Positions 46,612 to 57,536 of a DNA stretch of 64,000 bases are shown here, piece by piece. The notes below the pieces were generated by a model. That model was given only the letters and a program-made list of their open reading frames with translations. It was not told where the DNA came from and did not search any database. The position numbers and the translations under genes were made by a program. Each line of letters begins with the position of its first letter. Position 1 is the first letter of the stretch. The stretch comes from Buddleja alternifolia. Its lineage: Eukaryota > Streptophyta > Magnoliopsida > Lamiales > Scrophulariaceae. Location of the stretch: assembly GCA_019426215.1 (NCBI GenBank), contig CM033391.1, forward strand, positions 12,140,708-12,204,707. Reading direction: 5' to 3'.

Positions 46612-46855
46612 TACCTTTTTTCCTTTTGTCTTTTTTCTTTTTTCTTTGTTTTTTTTGGGTAAAATAAAGTTTAGGTTACACCGGCTTCGGTCGCCTATCA
46701 TGAGTTAAGGCATGCATCCAAGCCGTTTACAAAGGTAAACAAAGATATTTACAGATTGCCCATCAATACGGTTCTCACTCGGCAGAGGAAATTGAGCCAA
46801 CAACCTTCTTTCAAGTGATCCGTTTTTAACCAACTAAGTTATCATGTGTTGGCAT
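46612..46855 (-). mobile_element. tRNA-derived SINE, second copy
   Basis: On the minus strand: A box TAACTTAGTTGG (46841-46830), then a B-box-like GCTCAATTTCC (46797-46787) followed by TCTGCCGAGTGAGA. It shares AGAAGGTTGTT, the B box and CTCTGCC with the SINE at 2841. It ends in a T-rich plus-strand tract (46617-46656), that is, an A-rich tail. It lacks the 26-bp duplication of the first copy. Confidence 0.72.
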
Positions 46856-47316
46856 ATAGAGAGGACTTATGCAGACTAAGAATACGTGGAATGAAGGGGC
46901 AAAACAATTCTGAAGTAAATGAGCAACTTAGAACAAGGACAATTTCGGATTCACATGAATAACTTCAAGTTCGAAAAGCAAAGGAACTTCATTTCATCAA
47001 TAGTTCAGATACAATGAGGAAATTACACAAATAAACAAAAAGTCGTCTTTTTAATGATAAGAGGCATGATCATTAATTGGGCGAGTCCTGAGCATCTTAT
47101 TCATTGGGTACATATTCCGGAAGAATCTATGCTAGATCGAGTTCAATGATTATGGTGTCTATATATCTCATACGGTAAAGTATAAAGTGTGCGGTCCCTA
47201 TACACATTTGTGTGATAGATATATACACAGAATTCATACTCGGATCATTGCACTCGGCCTAGTATAGAATTGCCCAATATCCCTAAGGTTCTTAGGCACG
47301 ACTTTAGAGTAAAATA
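46856..47316. other. Intergenic, nothing recognised
   Basis: AT-rich single-copy-looking DNA between the SINE and the solo LTR; no open frame with recognisable content. Confidence 0.5.
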
Positions 47317-47321
47317 ACACT

Positions 47322-48641
47322 TGATACGTGTCGAATGCACCAAAATATAATTTTTTTGTTCTCACAAGAATCTGTAGTACTCGTAAGTCCAAGTCGAACC
47401 CTAGAGACTGGTTGATCAAATAAAAGGGGGGTTTTTTCGAAGATTTAATTAACTAAAATTGTAGAAAACAAATGTTTGAAAATTCAATTAATGGAAAATA
47501 CGATTCAAGAGAAATTCAACCCTCAATTCACACATTGATTATAGACACCTAAATTACTATTCACTCATTTATTATTTAGCCAAGAATCTAAATAACTAGC
47601 TATCCTAGTCAAATTAATAACAGCATAAAGATCAAGAAGAGACTAAGAATAAACAATAATTTAAACCAGCTTAAATTATTTAATTTAATCTGATGTTTCC
47701 CTTAGATTATCAACGAAAATTGGGATCCTAATCATGAAAACCTAATTGCTACATGCACAAATCAAACATAACAATTACGGATTATGAAGATTTGTTAGCA
47801 GACAATTGACATATATAATCAACTAATATGCATCTTAGATAATCATACACACAATTGTAAGAATTGAAATCAAGAAACAAAAGATGATCAAACCGTGAAT
47901 AGATTAAAATAAAAGTTTCGTGTCTCATAATGTATGAATTAATTGTAAATCTCTTGAATCGAAAGAAAAACTTAGCTACTCATAATTGTAAGCATAAAAC
48001 TCAAAAATACTATTTTTCTAACTCTATATCCCTCTCTCAGCCCTCAGAAACATCCTCTTTATAAGAGAATAGCCCTAGACTCACTCTACAACTTGTTCCC
48101 TAAGATATTGGAGTTTCCTTTTTTAACTAGGACTCAAACTGCAGATTTCTTTCCATATCTTTGCACGTTGTTCTGAGATGAATCCAGTCCAAATCTGACT
48201 TTGACTCCTTCTAGAAAGTTGTAGATTTATCTGTTATCTTTCACATCCAACTAGCCTTGACTGCATCCAGGACTCATAACTCTATTTATGAATTTTTCAC
48301 CAAAACTGCGCAGTCCAGTCCGAAACAGAAATCTTCTGTAAATTCTTGAACACTTTTGAGCCCTTTAACTTCCGAACTGGATCTGGACTTCTTCACAAGA
48401 AATATAGGCCTTTGTCTTAGATTTGCAACTGGATAATTCAATAGAAACTAATGTCTTCATCTCCAGATATATCAGTATTTTCGAAACATCGCCAAATCTC
48501 CCATTTTGATTGAAATTGATATTTTGCACTCCAAATCTTGCCTAAATCACATAATGAGATAAAATCAGTTCCAATGGCTATATATCCATAATAAAATGCT
48601 AAAGATAGAGGGAATAAAATATATAAATATTGCACTTATCA
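47322..48641 (-). mobile_element. Solo LTR, Athila-type Gypsy
   Basis: 1320 bp flanked by the perfect duplication ACACT (47317-47321 and 48642-48646). Plus strand TGATACGTGTCGAATGC to TTGCACTTATCA. The TGATAAGTGC start and CGACACGTATCA end on the minus strand, and CGTAAGTCCAAGTCGAACCC inside, resemble the LTR at 5340-6657, but it is a different family. TATA-like TTATAAAG on the minus strand near 48055. No coding. Confidence 0.9.
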
Positions 48642-48947
48642 ACACTAACCAGAAAATACCATAAATGAATTGCCTCGACAATTGTAACACATAATAGATT
48701 ATGTATTGATATATAATCTATCTATCTAACTCCTATATAAATGTGTGAATAACTCAATTGCTTGTTCCATTATAAAAAAAACTTCCATACCCACCCTGAC
48801 TATTAATAATGAATTAATTAATAATTGATAATTAAATTTATTAAGTAAAAGAATCCATTGGGGAGCGAGAATTTTAAATAAAAAGTATAAAAAGAAATAA
48901 AAATTAAGAAAATAATACAATAAAAATTCGAGTTCAGAAAATAGCAC

Positions 48948-49111
48948 ATTCCGCGCTGCCCGGGCTCGGAATGGGCAGATTCCGCGCTTGGGCAGCGCGG
49001 AATGTAACTTTTTCTTTCTTTTTTTTAATATAGCTACACATTCCGCGCTGGCCGAGCGCGGAATAGGCATAAATATTATTTTTTTATTGTATTCCGCTGT
49101 CCTTGACAGCG

Positions 49112-49115
<4 letters not shown>
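48948..49115. repeat. Left hairpin cluster of the foldback element
   Basis: Four 25-bp hairpins: 48948-48972, 48979-49003, 49040-49064 and 49091-49115. General form: arm ATTCCGCGCT, five-base loop, arm AGCGCGGAAT. The second, third and fourth are perfect; the first has arm mismatches. The fourth uses a different arm end (ATTCCGCTGT with ACAGCGGAAT) and has no partner on the right. Confidence 0.93.

Positions 49116-49172
<57 letters not shown>
49115..49172. repeat. TA microsatellite
   Basis: Uninterrupted (TA)n of about 29 units directly after the fourth hairpin; the right arm has only a short TA tract near 50080. Confidence 0.95.
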
Positions 49173-49175
<3 letters not shown>

Positions 49176-50126
49176 TACATTATGTTTTTTTCCTTATTTT
49201 TCGCTCATTTTTCTCCTTTTTTCGTGCATTTTTTAGTTTCGATTTGAACATATTAATTGTAGACTTTCATATAGACTTTGTAACCACACAAAAATGGACT
49301 CATTGCGATACTCGAGTGAAGAAATATGACAAGTAAAAAAGGACATTAGAGCAATTTTTAAAAGAAAATAATAACTTTGTCTATGTTTCCGGCTCATTTT
49401 TCTCCCTTTTTCGTTCATTTTTTAGTTTTGACTTGAACACATAAATTGTAGATTTTCATATAAACTTTGTAACCACCTAAGAATAAACTTATTCTAATAC
49501 CTGAGTGAAGGAATATGATGAGTAAAAAAAGGACACACATATACGGATTTTTCGGAAAAAAATATTTTTTCGTCATCTTCGGGATGATTTTTTGACATTT
49601 TTTGTACATTTTCAGGCTTCGACTTCAACACAAAAAATTTAGATTGATTCAAAAAGTTTGTAACCGTATAAGAATTGCTTCATTTCGATATTCGAGTGAA
49701 AAAATACAACATGTTAAAAAAGACACACATATACGATTCCTTCACACAGGTATCGGAATGAGTTCATTCTTGTGTGGTTATAAAGTTTATATGAAAATCT
49801 ACAATTTATGTGTTCAAGTCAAAACTCAAAAATGACCGAAAAAGTGAGAAAAATGAGCCGAAAACATAGACAAAGTTATTGTTTCCTTTAAAAAATTGTT
49901 CTAATGTATCCTTTTTTACTTGTCATATTTTTTCACTCGAGTATCGAAATGAGTCCATTTTGTGTGGTTACAAAGTCTATATGAAAGTTTACAATTAATA
50001 TGTTCAAGTCGAAACTCAAAAATGCATGAAAAAAAGAGAAAAATGAGCGGGAAATAAGGAAAACAAATATAATGTAATTAATATATATATATTGCATTCA
50101 TGCATTAAAAAAATAATATTTAGCCC

Positions 50127-50240
50127 ATTCCGCTCTCGGGCAGCGCGGAATGGGCATTTTGTATAAAAAAAATATATTAATTGCATTCAGCGCTGCCCGA
50201 GCGCGGAATTTCCCCATTCCGTGCTCGGGCAGCGCGGAAT
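50127..50240. repeat. Right hairpin cluster of the foldback element
   Basis: Three 25-bp hairpins: 50127-50151, 50185-50209 and 50216-50240, each with one arm mismatch. Their loops are reverse complements of the loops of left hairpins 3, 2 and 1 (or differ by one base), so the two clusters are mirror images. Confidence 0.93.
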
Positions 50241-50321
50241 GTGCTATTTTCTGAACATGAATTTTTATTGTATTATTTTCTTAATTTTGATTTATTTTTA
50301 TATTATTTATTTAAAATTCTC

Positions 50322-52383
50322 ATTGAGGGGCAGGAAACCATTTAATAGTATCTGAAATTGTTTTAGTGGTGGGACACTTTCATTATCGATAAAAAATTGT
50401 TCCTACTTTCTCTAAAATACTAACCAATAAAATAAAATAGATTTTTATTCACAACGATCAACAAAAAAGAAGAAAATTTTTACACTCACACCCAATATTC
50501 CAACTTAAACAAAAAGTTGGTTATTAATTTTAATAATCTTAAATTCAAAAAATATTTTTAGTATTTGGTAATAAGCAGTAAATTGTTATAGTGTCGGATC
50601 ATTACTTTGAGTAAGTTGATCTGAAAAAATTATACCTTATTCTGACATTAAAAAAAACTAATAATTGTGAGACACAGACGCATATACTGAGATTTAGATG
50701 AATTATTTTCTTATATAAAAATATTTATTAGTTTTTCATCGTTATGGAATATAATATGTTTGTACAATAGAATTATCAATCTATATATCTAAACATTTAT
50801 AAGCACTTGAAGTTATTAGCATGATAACAAATATTAAAAAGCACATTTAAGAATAAAATCATATAAGTATGTTTAGTGTGCAAATATGATATATTTTGCA
50901 CTTAATTTTAAAAAATTCACAAACACGAGTATTTTTATGTATTATGATGTTTACAATTATTTTAAAAAATTGGTATCAGCACTTCATATTCTTATAATAA
51001 CACTACGTTTATTTTTAAATTTGTTTAAATAGACAACAATGTCCCTTCATATGAAAATTTAAATCCATCAACTTTAAAAGATGTACGTGCTCCTTAACAA
51101 TTACTTTTGTGTGTGATCATCTTCTTTCTTTATTTACTTTTTGATTTTAATAGACAATAAATATTCAATTATAGAAATTAGCTAGAATAAATTAAGCAAT
51201 TTAAATCACACCAAATAATGGTGCATTCAAAGTGGAACTTCTAGATCAAATTCAGTTTGGTCAAATTCAAATAAAAATATATGAAGATAGATAAGTTAAA
51301 ATCTATTACATGCTTGCACAAGCGAATCATTATCTTATATTTAGAAGTTCTTTTATTTTTTTGGTCATGTAAATTTAGATATTCATATGTAAATGAAGTG
51401 ATTAAAATAATAACAAATGCAAAATTGTACCTGACAATAAAAGCAAATAAGTGAATTGAGTGAAAATATGATGTATTCTTTATTTTATTTACAAAAAAAA
51501 ATTGAACATGAGTATTCATATCTAATCTGTTGTTTGCATTTATTTTATTTTTATAATCTCATGATAAAGAATATATTCTACTGCATGTAAAAAGATGAAA
51601 AGTGATATATTTTCTATATTATTAGAAAGACAAATTATGATAAAAGAAAATAAACCTACATGTGCGAAGCACAAATATGCGAGAGGAGATGAATAACGGG
51701 TTTTGCAAATGGTGGAGGAGGAGGGTGATTTGCAGATGGTAGATGAGGCGGCGTGGATGAGGCACCAACGTTGGATTTGCAGAGAATGGGGCGACGCTGT
51801 TGGATTTTCAAAAGGTGCGGTAGCGGTGTTTAATTTTGCAAAGGTGGGGGAACATTATTTGATTTTCAGAGGGTGGGATTTTGTGTGTTGGGGGACGGGG
51901 GGCAGCGACGCAATTTGAGAAGGGTGGCAATGGTGGCAACACAGATGGTGGAAGGGATTGACCTAGGAGAGTGGGATGAGGGAAAATGTGGGTTAAGGTT
52001 AGGGTTTTGGGGAAGAATGAGAAAAAAAATTAATCTAAAATAATTAAATAAATATAAAGTAAAATAGATAAGAGTAAGGAGTTTTGGAAGGAAAATTCTT
52101 GAAAAAGTAAAAATGCCCTGTCCTAATATGGTGTAAGTCACGTGTCTCAAGGTTCCGTCAGTTTTCATGGATAATTGACTCGTGGGACATTAATGAGATG
52201 AATCTAATAGTTGAGGGATTATTTGAACACACTTAAGTGATGGAGGACTAAAGTGAGATAAATAATAAGCTTAATGGACTATTTAAATGCATTTAAGAGA
52301 TAATGGACTAGAATGAGACAAATGATAGAGTTGAGGGACTACCGGTGGTATTTGGGGCCAAAAGTATAAGATAGGCACTACCA
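50322..52383. other. Intergenic AT-rich region
   Basis: No recognised gene. 51700-51960 is G-rich with GGTGG/GGAGG words on the plus strand and gives only low-complexity frames. 52170-52370 repeats phrases like GAGGGACTA and AATGGACTA-AATGAGA, as in decayed transposon ends. Family unknown. Confidence 0.45.
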
Positions 52384-52567
52384 AATAATCAATTCTTAAC
52401 CAGTTATTACATTGCCATTAAACCAGACATATTTACTTCAATTTAATCGAATCACCACGTGCTTCTAATGATTATAATAATCAATTCTTAACCAGTTATT
52501 AAATTGTCATTGAACTAGATATATTTACTTTAATTTAATCGAATCACCACGTACGAAATATGTGATA
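52384..52567 (+). repeat. 92-bp-period tandem duplication
   Basis: AATAATCAATTCTTAACCAG starts at 52384 and at 52476; both copies continue to AATCGAATCACCACGT with several substitutions. Confidence 0.9.
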
Positions 52568-52883
52568 CTTTCTATTGATTATAATAATACGATATATATG
52601 TATATATCTGTGTTAATTATTTTTCCTAATAATTGGGATAGAAATTAAAATATTTTGAAGAAATAGTTTCGTACTTGGTGAAAGTAACCTTCATCTGACA
52701 ATGCCAAATGCAATAAATAAATGCTCCAAAGAAAAGTCTAACAATCAGATTTCGGAGATGGTTCCTTGCGCAAAAAAATTAAATTACCAATGTATAGATT
52801 TTTATTGATTTTATAAATGCTGAAAAAATACATCCAATGTATTTCCGACTGGGATCTAAAACTATAACTACATCTATATAAAA

Positions 52884-53793
52884 CTAGCATAAAATACGTG
52901 CGTTGCACGTGGACATCCAATTCTCATAATATTATTTCAAAAGTAAATGTTGGAGTGGATCCATATGTAATAGTTACACTAAGAAGAGTTTTGGCGCCCT
53001 TCAATGATGATCTTCATCACTAAATACATGAAAGGATTCTTATGCAACTCTGAAAGGAATATTTTATAACTATATATACACGTTCTTTTTTAATAGTCTT
53101 CATCATGGAAATGACCTTCTATTTTTCCTCTGACCTGTTTGTATCCCAGGCGCTTTATATTACAATGTATAAACATCTAATATTTATTACAACATATAAA
53201 AATCTTTCACTTCCTTGAAAAGCTAACGAATAGTAAAGGCAACCCCCCATTTCTTTCCAAATTAATGAATAATAAATTTTGCTAAAGAAAAAAAAATTGC
53301 ACCTTTCAACTTCCCAACAGGTGCAGAATTATTTTGTTAAATGGCCTTTGACATGCTACACCTAATAAAATAAAATAAAACTCTCGACTTTTAATTTTCA
53401 ACTTGTGTACAATTTTTCATAACACATATTTCATAAGAAAGCCCCGTTTTTCAACTTCCTACATGTGAATGTTTCTTCTACCAATTGGTTCCATGATTTG
53501 ACTCAATTCAAGAAAATATGATTAGCGGGAAAAGACATTAAGCTTCAAAACACTTATAGGCATCTCTCAAATTTGAAATTTCGGAGATTATTGAAATTGA
53601 GAGATTATTATATTTTTTATGCTTAATAATAATAACCATAGATGTTTAAAAGACATAACCATATTTATCATACAATAATAGGAACAATTACTCACTTATT
53701 AATCAATAGTTAAGTATTGAAGGTAAATGTGTCTTTTTTCAATTGAAAGAAATACTTTGAAGATCCATACTTTTATAGTAGTATTGGTATAGA
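52884..53793 (-). mobile_element. Short non-autonomous Helitron
   Basis: 910 bp on the minus strand. 5' end TCTATACCAATACTAC at 53793, preceded by A. 3' end: hairpin ACGTGC, loop, GCACGT (52910-52896), eight bases, then CTAG (52887-52884), followed by T. TC start, CTRR end, 3' hairpin and insertion between A and T are the Helitron rules. No rep/helicase and no clear coding. Its first 75 bp recur at 57199-57263. Confidence 0.78.
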
Positions 53794-54093
53794 TATGTTG
53801 GATCTCAATCATGATCTCTTTTTACATTAGTTCATTTTATCAGACTTCACAAGCTCCATCATAAAGCCTTCGGGACACGTTCATAGTCCATAGAAGTTGG
53901 TAAACTCCAATTCTATTGTAATGGACTCCAAATTTAATCAGATTAAATCCCCATAGTTTTCACAATAATGTTCATTTTACATCAATTTTTTTTTGGGATA
54001 CCAATGCTGAAAGACTCTGCTGCAACCTTGAAATTTAATGAGAAAAATGAGAATAAAATCTCATAAATGCAGTTTCAATGCATGGTACATTAC

Positions 54094-55419
54094 TCACATT
54101 GGTCCGATAACAGTAGGAGGAACAGATCGAGCATTCAACGAAGGCTGGAGAAGAGCTTTTACGACAATGCTCATGTTCAGGCAGAAGTCAGCTTTGTACT
54201 GCAGACACAGGGCAGCAATTGCAGTCTTCTGGTTGAAGAAAAACATTCATAATCATGAAGCATTATTAGACATATCTATGATACTACATATACATGAAAG
54301 TATGAAAAGGTCGTTTTAGGGGTTATGTAGAACAGCATGCCACACTATTAGATGAGTCTCATCCAAACAAGAGGTCAGTTGAACATAGATTATTTAGAAA
54401 ATTAAACAACTCATTTACCCTTGCAACTGCCTTTCGAGGGTATTCTCCGTTCAGTCTGGGATCGACACATTGCTTTACCTTGTCTTCACTGAGATTTTGT
54501 ATCACTTGCATTAAATTGCCACATTAACCAGTTTATAGTATATATGTATAATATACAGAAGGCAAATTGCATACCCATGTCACAAGACTCTGCTGCCCCC
54601 TTGGCCGTGTATGATCAACTGGTTTAAGGCCGGTCAAGAGTTCCAAGAGTACCACACCAAAGCTGTAAACATCACCCTTCAAACTTATCTAGCCAGTCAT
54701 TGCGTATCTACCACCCAAAATAAAAATGAAAAAGACCAAAAAGAAATCAGACAAAAATTAGATTTTTATTTTTCCAGTTGGCAAAGTAAATCAGTTCACT
54801 GAAACTATAGTTGATGGACTCCAAAAGAAAAAGGGCATACTCGGGACATTGATAACCAAATGTCACAAGAACACGAAAGGAATCAAGACGAGTTTCCGTG
54901 TAAAAGGCTTGATTTGATAACTCAAAATCAGTGATCTTAGCAACATCATCATCAGAAATCATAACATTGCTGGACTGGAAGTCACCATGAATACTAGGAG
55001 GCTGTGCCTTCTCATGCAAGTACTCTAATCCTTTTGCAGCCCCAAAAGCAATTTTGACTCTTTGGCAGAACCGGACCTGGTTGTGCGTCTGTGAAACCTC
55101 TCCGTCCTATATTAAAAATTAGGATAATTAGTGCATACAAGATAAAAATCATGATGAAATGATATTGAGATGGGCACAGCCCCAACTTAACGAAAGCAAA
55201 ATTTATAAAATGAATTCTAGCAACGTCTATCAACTCCAGCCTAAAGAGCCTAAAAGAATGTCCTCACTGTGATAAAATTAACATGAATTCACCATGAAGA
55301 ATGTCATATAGGGAGCCGCGTGGAGCGTACTCATAAGCTAAGACTCGCAGACCACCATTTACACAATAACCAAGTAGCTCAACCACATTTTCGTGCTTTA
55401 CGTTGGATATCTTAGAAAC
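54094..55419 (-). pseudogene. PTI1-like Ser/Thr kinase, 5'-truncated pseudogene
   Basis: Related to the Pto-interacting kinase family, cytoplasmic kinases of plant defence signalling. Minus-strand exons read [20 protein letters not shown] (55419-55293), [13 protein letters not shown] then [20 protein letters not shown] (from 55106), [20 protein letters not shown] and [22 protein letters not shown] (near 54640), [19 protein letters not shown] (near 54450), and AIAALCLQYKADFCLNMSIV, ending at TGA 54094-54096. Defects: no N-lobe (glycine loop and catalytic Lys absent), a frameshift after PGPVL, HRD changed to HGD, and a TAG at 54689-54691 where relatives have Gln. A Copia LTR begins about 140 bp upstream, where the missing exons should be. 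Confidence 0.88.
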
Positions 55420-55560
55420 CTGCAGAAGCATGTATTAAACAACATCTATTCTTATCGGAAGTTGTATTTCATGCTGCTATATCAACGGATAGTGTTAATG
55501 AGAAACCTGTGCTAGAAATTTATGATCTGGTTTCGTGCTGGAGTCTAACTTTCTAATTGA

Positions 55561-56313
55561 TGTTGAAGAAATTGTAACCGAGATTCTGCCCGAGTCGAGG
55601 ATTGTTCTTTCTTTAAGACTTTATTTGTACCCTTTTACTGCTAGGTTTCAACAAATAAGTCTCCCAAAATAAAACAGATAATACAATATTCAAGTAGCAG
55701 TTTTTGAATATTCTTGAATAGAGCAGATTCAAAGAAAACGAAAATTGTATATTTTAATGTAATGAAGTAGTAATTTCGGATTTCAGGGGTTAGATATATA
55801 TAGAAAACGTAAAGTCATCACTGAAAAATCACATTGCTTCAGATAGGCTGTTGAACGAAAAGGTTGCACCTTTTCGTTCAAGCTGAAGTGTTATGGCGCC
55901 AAACTTAAACCATTTCATTTTTAACGGTCAAAAAGTTTAAATTTTGGCACACTTTGTGACTTTTCCATACTTAAATTAGAATTTTCAGCAAAAAGATAGA
56001 CCACGACCACCGACGGCACGCGAGCACTGGCCACTGCACGGCCCGCCCGTCCGACCCGGCACCGGCCTCGGCCACGACCGCGGTCCACGGGTCGCGGCGC
56101 GCGGTGGGGGTGGCGTGGGTGATCCCTCCACTCCCTTTTAGCTTATCAATTTAAGTATTCAAGAAAGTACATGTATTAAATACCCACTTCAACTTACTTA
56201 CTTTTCCTATGTGGGATAAAGAACTTCCTCATAAATATTCCAAACAAGTTCTATTTAATTCTTCATTTAACACTTTGTTTTATACAAACAGTTATTACCA
56301 AAATTCCAACAAT
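55561..56313 (-). mobile_element. Copia 3' LTR (probable)
   Basis: On the minus strand a G-run PPT (AATTGGGGGGGAT, 56326-56314) precedes TGTTGGAATTTTGG at 56313, a typical plant Copia LTR start. The far end is probably CTTCAACA at 55561 (less certain; no target duplication found). It contains an unusually GC-rich block at 55985-56115. The RNase H fragment at 56863-57222 belongs to the same element. Confidence 0.6.
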
Positions 56314-56862
56314 CCCCCCCAATTTTCGAAATTCCACACAATTTCCAAAATTTCTATTTTAACAATATTTTGCACTTCAATAAAGGTGTCTTTCGACTTG
56401 AACCTTTACATAGTCTAGCACGTTTCAGGTACCCGAATATTGTGATAGTAAAAACTTTGAATCAAATATTCATAGTGGATACTAGCACATGTTAGACGTA
56501 CAATTTACAAACAGCTCATTCAACTTGCTCGCACTTTAACGGCCTTGTGCGACAATCTCAAGATTAATAAGTGACTTAGAGATAAGCTTCCAATCTCGCA
56601 GAAGCGGCCAAACTTCCTCACTTACATAGGTGAATCTAATCAAGTGTACTTGTATGATTTACACTTTCCAAAATGGACATAGATTCATTAAGAGATTTAT
56701 CTCATCCTCTTTTTCATACAAGCATGCACTACCTTGAGATGGTATAGAATTAAATTCTATATGTTTGTGCATTTTCGGTTTTAACTACAAGTGTTTTTCC
56801 ATTAAATCAATTGAATTGGATACTATCCAAGAATTGATTGGTTTCGACCTGTAGGTTACCTT

Positions 56863-57222
56863 TTACAAAGCTATTAAGCTCATCTCCCTTGAGGTTTTCC
56901 AAACCACATCCCTCGCAAGGCCTTTGGTGAAGGGATCAGCCAAATTCTCCTTTGACCTAACATATGTTATTGATATGGTACCACTTCCGATAAGATCTCG
57001 GACATAACTATGTCGTAGACTTATGTTTCTAGACTTACCATTATAAATCTTGTTATATGCCCGTGATAATGTAGCTTCATTATCACACAAGATTGAAACA
57101 GGAGGCATTGGTTTAGGCCAAATAGGAATTTCTATCATCAGGTCCCTAAGCCATTCTCCTTCTTTAGCCGCAGCCGCTAAGGCAATGAATTCAGATTCGA
57201 AGGTAAATGTGTCTTTTTTCAA
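56863..57222 (-). pseudogene. Copia RNase H fragment
   Basis: 119 codons: SEFIALAAAAKEGEWLRDL, ILCDNEATLSRAYNKIYNGK, ISLRHSYVRDLIGSGTISIT and NLADPFTKGLARDVVWKTS, the C-terminal half of a Copia RNase H of a different lineage from the one at 5-10 kb. The frame ends at 56863, followed by about 540 bp of 3' UTR to the PPT. On the 5' side it meets a Helitron-like segment at about 57199, so the rest of pol is missing. Confidence 0.88.
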
Positions 57223-57263
57223 TTGAAAGAAACACTTTGAAGATCCATACTTTTATAGTAGTA
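57199..57263 (-). repeat. Copy of a Helitron 5' end
   Basis: 65 bp (GAAGGTAAATGTGTC to TTTTATAGTAGTA) nearly identical to 53718-53782, the 5' end of the short Helitron; it lacks the terminal TCTATACCAA, which the Helitron at 57264 appears to have displaced. Confidence 0.75.
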
Positions 57264-57536
57264 CTAGTATAAAGCACGTGCGTTGCACGTGGATGCCCGT
57301 ATATTTTTTCAATTATTTATTACTTGTTGTAATGACATAGTTTTCTTGTTAATCTTACCATTATTTGGCTAGTTTGTAATTCCTAATAAATGGATTTTTT
57401 TAGTAAGAATGGTGTTCCAATATTAAATTAAATTAGTGTATAGTGGAGATCCAATAATATTTTTTGGACCTCCAAAATCACCTAATTTTTTTTAATACAA
57501 ATTGTTAGATGCATAAAAAAATATATATATATATAT

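Larger units (their letters stand above)
48867..50321. mobile_element. Giant inverted-repeat (foldback) element with seven 25-bp hairpins
   Basis: 1455 bp, nearly entirely two inverted arms centred near 49600. Outer arms match from GAGAATTTTAAATA (48867) to its reverse complement ending at 50321, through ATTAAGAAAATAATACAATA and GTTCAGAAAATAGCACATTC. Inner arms consist of units of about 190 bp (CATTTTTTAG at 49228 and 49416, a diverged unit at 49607; two inverted units on the right at about 49810 and 50003). Seven GC-rich 25-bp hairpins sit in the outer arms. No transposase, no known terminal motif, and no clear target duplication. Confidence 0.8.

Noticed and set aside
48948..50240. CRISPR-like array of hairpin repeats
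   Set aside because: The genome is a plant; repeats are self-complementary, unevenly spaced and mirror-inverted with no spacers of constant length.
51661..51690. Helitron-like hairpin TGTGC-GAA-GCACA
   Set aside because: No CTRR end at the right distance on either strand and no matching TC end.
51703..52168. Open frames in the G-rich stretch
   Set aside because: Low-complexity composition on both strands and no recognisable domain.
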